A DNA stretch of 50,545 nt from Thermoproteota archaeon (GTDB taxonomy: Archaea > Korarchaeota > Korarchaeia > Korarchaeales > Korarchaeaceae), in NCBI GenBank assembly GCA_027078475.1, contig JALWYH010000083.1, forward strand, positions 1 to 50,545. The letters are read 5' to 3'. Numbering within the stretch: the stretch's first letter is position 1; each line of letters starts with the position of its first letter. Under the pieces are notes generated by a model. It was not told the origin of the DNA and did not search any database. It saw only the letters and a list, made by a program, of their open reading frames with translations. Both the position numbers and the translations under genes were made by a program. Positions 48,368-50,545 of the stretch are shown piece after piece.

Positions 48368-49330
48368 TTAAAGCTTCCCGACCAGTTGCTTCCCCTCTCT
48401 CTTGAAGTCCCCGATCCTGTCTAGGAGCGCCGCGTAAATGAAGGGGAGAAGCGCCGTCACCTCGCCGGGAATGAAGGTCCTCATGGCCTCCTTTGAGACC
48501 TTCCCCCAGCTTATGGCCTCTCTCTCCCTGGCTCCGCTGAGGCTCCCGTCCCACTCGACAGCAGTTGATAGGTAAATCACGTAGTTCAGGCCTCCCTTGA
48601 ACTGATTCCACCATATGGTGTGGTGCTTCGATATTCCCCCTCCGAGCACCAAGGCGCCACTCACCTGCATGGTGAAGGATAGATTCGCCAGTTTCAGCAT
48701 GTCCCTCATGAAGTCCAGGTGGAAGTCAATCTCCTGGGACAGGAAGCTCAGCGCCGTGCCGAAAGAGGAATCGAGCAGGCCGGGTGAGAATATGGGTACC
48801 CCCTCGTCGTGAGCAACCCTTAGCAGGGAGCCCTGACACATTCTCTCGCCGAGGTGGTGGAGCAGCTCGCTGGGGGAGAACCTGCTCCCCAGATCTTCGA
48901 TTACCTTGGGAACCCCCTCACGCACGAAGCTCTCTATGACCGGCCCATAGTTATTGAAGGGTATGAAGATGTTCCCGAGCCTGTGTATTTCCCTCTCGTA
49001 GAGCTCGGAATCGTCAGCGTTGAAGGTGCCGTGGTAATAGTCAGCGTGACACCTAGCTATGTCGTGATCCACCGCGCCGCCCGTGGTTATGACCACATCG
49101 AATAGTCTCCTCCTGAGCATGTCAACGAGTATCCCCCTGATCCCGGTGGACACTATGTCTGCTGGGAAGGATAGGAAATTGACCGATCTGGAATCCCTAA
49201 CCATCTTCTCCATTATGGAGACGCTTTCCGCCACGAACCTGGCCGTGAAGCCGCCCGCCTTCTCCATCTCCTCAACTACATTCGACACCTTCATCCCGGG
49301 GCGCAGGGTAATATCCTCCACCTTCCTCAT
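48368..49330 (-). CDS. dys: Deoxyhypusine synthase
   Basis: The 320-residue enzyme transfers the aminobutyl group of spermidine to a lysine of aIF5A, the first step to (deoxy)hypusine. The catalytic lysine is Lys235 in LGGGISKHHTIWWNQF. NAD-binding regions include SFPADIVSTGIRG, ITTGGAVDHDIARCH and AVEWDGSLSGA. The reading frame runs back to 49408, but homology starts at MRKVEDITLRPG; ATG 49330 also fits a TATA-like CTTATTTAC 31-33 nt upstream. It is the first gene of a co-directional run with the DUF1512-like gene. Confidence 0.93.
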   Translation of the reverse strand: MRKVEDITLRPGMKVSNVVEEMEKAGGFTARFVAESVSIMEKMVRDSRSVNFLSFPADIVSTGIRGILVDMLRRRLFDVVITTGGAVDHDIARCHADYYHGTFNADDSELYEREIHRLGNIFIPFNNYGPVIESFVREGVPKVIEDLGSRFSPSELLHHLGERMCQGSLLRVAHDEGVPIFSPGLLDSSFGTALSFLSQEIDFHLDFMRDMLKLANLSFTMQVSGALVLGGGISKHHTIWWNQFKGGLNYVIYLSTAVEWDGSLSGAREREAISWGKVSKEAMRTFIPGEVTALLPFIYAALLDRIGDFKREGKQLVGKL

Positions 49331-49376
49331 GGCTATCAGGAGAGGAGGAGGGTCCACGTAAATAAGGTGGTGGCTG

Positions 49377-49631
49377 ATGGGGCGAGACCGGGTTGCTGAG
49401 GCGCTCATCAGGTACCTGAAGGTGCACGGTAGGAGGATCCTTTCGAACGCTAGTGAGCAGGAGATGGTCCGTATAGAGATCCGAGCTCTTTTCAGGTACT
49501 ACGAGAGGGAGAGCAGGGATGACAGGCTGGAGAGGCGCATAGAGGGGTTCGAGTGGAGGGGCTGCAGGGTCGATGGGGAGCACCTGATGGTTCCCCTGTC
49601 GCTGGTGAGGGAGGTGCTGGAGCTTGAATGA
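49377..49631 (+). CDS. Small conserved-looking protein, unknown
   Basis: The 84-residue protein is not recognised. It is mostly helical and basic (DRVAEALIRYLKVHGRRILS; EIRALFRYYERESRDDRLERR) with a C-terminal beta/alpha end (WRGCRVDGEHLMVPLSLVRE). The last part could be a small winged or DNA-binding element, but this is weak. AGGTGG lies before ATG 49377. It overlaps the HAD phosphatase gene by 8 nt, so they are likely co-translated. It is divergent from deoxyhypusine synthase across a 46-bp gap. Confidence 0.55.
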   Translation: MGRDRVAEALIRYLKVHGRRILSNASEQEMVRIEIRALFRYYERESRDDRLERRIEGFEWRGCRVDGEHLMVPLSLVREVLELE

Positions 49632-50283
49632 GGCCTATCTGGTGGCGTTCGACATGGATGGTACTCTAATACCGATAAGGAGCTCCTGGGAATTCGTTCA
49701 TAGGTTGCTGGGGACGGAGAAGACGGCTCTCAGGTACAGAAGGATGTACGAGAGGGGAGAGATAGACTACAGGAGGTGGGCTGAACTGGACGTTGCCAGC
49801 TGGAGGGGAAAGGATTTCTCCAAGGTGATCGGGGAGGTGGAGAGGCTGGAACCCCTCGAGGACGCCGTGGAGGCGGTCGGGATGCTGAAGTCTCATGGCT
49901 TCATCGTGGGCATAATAAGCTCGGGCTTGAACATCGTGGCCGATAGACTCTGCAGCAGGTTGGAGATGGATTTCTGCAGATCGGCGGAGCTGATCATCGT
50001 GGGGAACGAGGTCAGGGGCATAATCGAGGAGCTGGAACCTGAGAGGAAAGCGGATGAACTGGCGAGGGTGGCCAGGGAGTTCGGGGTCCCGCTGCGGAGG
50101 GTGGCGTTCGTGGGCGACGGTGAGAGCGACCTCTCGGTATTCCGCATGAGGATAGGGAGGAAGATAGCCTTCAGACCGGCATCCCAGCTCATCGTATCGC
50201 TGGCCGATCATGTGGTGGACAGCCTCATGGAGGCAGCTCGCATCCTCGTGGAGTGGAAAGGTTCGGGAGGCATCGAACCATAA
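49624..50283 (+). CDS. HAD-family phosphatase (SerB-like)
   Basis: The 219-residue protein has the four HAD motifs: FDMDGTL (nucleophile Asp9 and acid Asp11), GIISSGL with Ser, a Lys in ELEPERKADEL and GDGESDLSVF. The alpha-helical cap between motifs I and II (about 20-80) resembles phosphoserine phosphatase, but the substrate is not certain. The start is a TTG (49624) inside the end of the preceding small gene. The following gene has its own TATA box. Confidence 0.85.
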   Translation: MNEAYLVAFDMDGTLIPIRSSWEFVHRLLGTEKTALRYRRMYERGEIDYRRWAELDVASWRGKDFSKVIGEVERLEPLEDAVEAVGMLKSHGFIVGIISSGLNIVADRLCSRLEMDFCRSAELIIVGNEVRGIIEELEPERKADELARVAREFGVPLRRVAFVGDGESDLSVFRMRIGRKIAFRPASQLIVSLADHVVDSLMEAARILVEWKGSGGIEP

Positions 50284-50289
50284 CGGACC

Positions 50290-50300
50290 AGTTTATATCC
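50290..50300 (+). promoter_or_regulatory. TATA box of the last gene
   Basis: GTTTATATCC, centred near 50296, is 27 nt before ATG 50323 and predicts a leaderless mRNA. Confidence 0.55.
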
Positions 50301-50322
50301 TCGTTCCTCCCCCATCTCCCGA

Positions 50323-50545
50323 ATGGACTGGGAGATATTCACGCTGGATGACGAGAGGGTGAGGCTGTTCGGTCAGGAGATAGCGAACGAGCTGGGCAGG
50401 AAGATAATCTCCTCCCTGAGGGAGTACCCCAAGAGTCCCAACGATCTGGCCAGGGAGCTAAATCAGCCCCTGACCACGATAGTCTTCCACATGGACAAGC
50501 TGCTGGAGGCGGGGGTTATAAGGGCGGTGGGAAAGATGGCGGGGA
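50323..50545 (+). CDS. Winged-helix (ArsR-like) regulator, truncated by window end
   Basis: The first 74 codons are seen; the gene continues beyond the window. The translation opens MDWEIFTLDDERVRLFGQEI. An HTH of ArsR/GntR-like pattern follows: ANELGRKIISSLREYPKSPN, then DLARELNQPLTTIVFHMDKL and LLEAGVIRAVGKM. The pattern 'l..L..p..ti.fHl..L..aGvi' is that of archaeal transcription regulators. Its target is unknown. Confidence 0.75.
   Translation, partial: MDWEIFTLDDERVRLFGQEIANELGRKIISSLREYPKSPNDLARELNQPLTTIVFHMDKLLEAGVIRAVGKMAG

Overview
The window reads as one contiguous, gene-dense stretch of chromosome from a hyperthermophilic archaeon. The evidence is a full-length reverse gyrase (8129-11404), an archaeal histone (30260-30484), deoxyhypusine synthase, HerA-NurA, NreA, Tsr3, KptA, an ADP-forming acyl-CoA synthetase alpha subunit and a geranylgeranyl-reductase-type flavoprotein. 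Arginine is written almost entirely as AGG/AGA, and TATA boxes often sit about 26 nt before start codons. Histone together with a TACK-like information-processing gene set would fit Korarchaeota or a relative, but that placement is inference and is not proven by anything here. There is one tRNA (Asn, CCA encoded). I see no CRISPR array, insertion sequence, integrase or rRNA.

Layout. 1-3.6 kb: AT-rich leader, mevalonate-kinase-like GHMP kinase, nicotinate phosphoribosyltransferase, tRNA-Asn, class II amidotransferase, ferredoxin. 3.6-8 kb: beta-CASP-type metallo-hydrolase, M24 peptidase with a PUA-methyltransferase, and a small NifX-like/AbrB-like pair. 8.1-16.2 kb: reverse gyrase, a very large beta-propeller membrane receptor, GluRS. 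16.2-22.2 kb: RNA m5C methyltransferase with a PUA-like partner, IMP dehydrogenase, two membrane proteins, polyprenyl synthase. 22.3-30.1 kb: HerA-NurA, RHH and RAM regulators, Tsr3, PfpI-like protein, prephenate dehydratase, AIR-synthase-like protein, KptA and isoaspartyl peptidase. 30.2-32 kb: histone and ACD alpha. 32-44.9 kb: two separate ABC-2 exporter loci, each next to a signal-peptide ectodomain protein with a C-terminal membrane anchor. Between them lie a three-gene cluster of small helical/HTH proteins, NreA, geranylgeranyl reductase divergent from ArsR plus adenosine-specific kinase, and an RNase HIII-like gene. 45-50.5 kb: flavoprotein oxidoreductase, Nudix, a DUF1512-like protein with a zinc-ribbon membrane protein, deoxyhypusine synthase, a HAD phosphatase and a truncated HTH gene.

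How genes work together. Lipid synthesis is spread over the window (GHMP kinase, polyprenyl synthase, geranylgeranyl reductase). Genome maintenance is represented by reverse gyrase, HerA-NurA, NreA, RNase HIII-like and histone; RNA modification and processing by Nop2/Sun, RlmI-like, Tsr3, KptA and the beta-CASP enzyme. The most system-like material is the repeated pairing of ABC-2 exporters with single-pass ectodomain proteins, plus a beta-propeller receptor of related build whose promoter holds a perfect 14-bp palindrome. All functional calls rest on motif recognition by eye; no database search was run.
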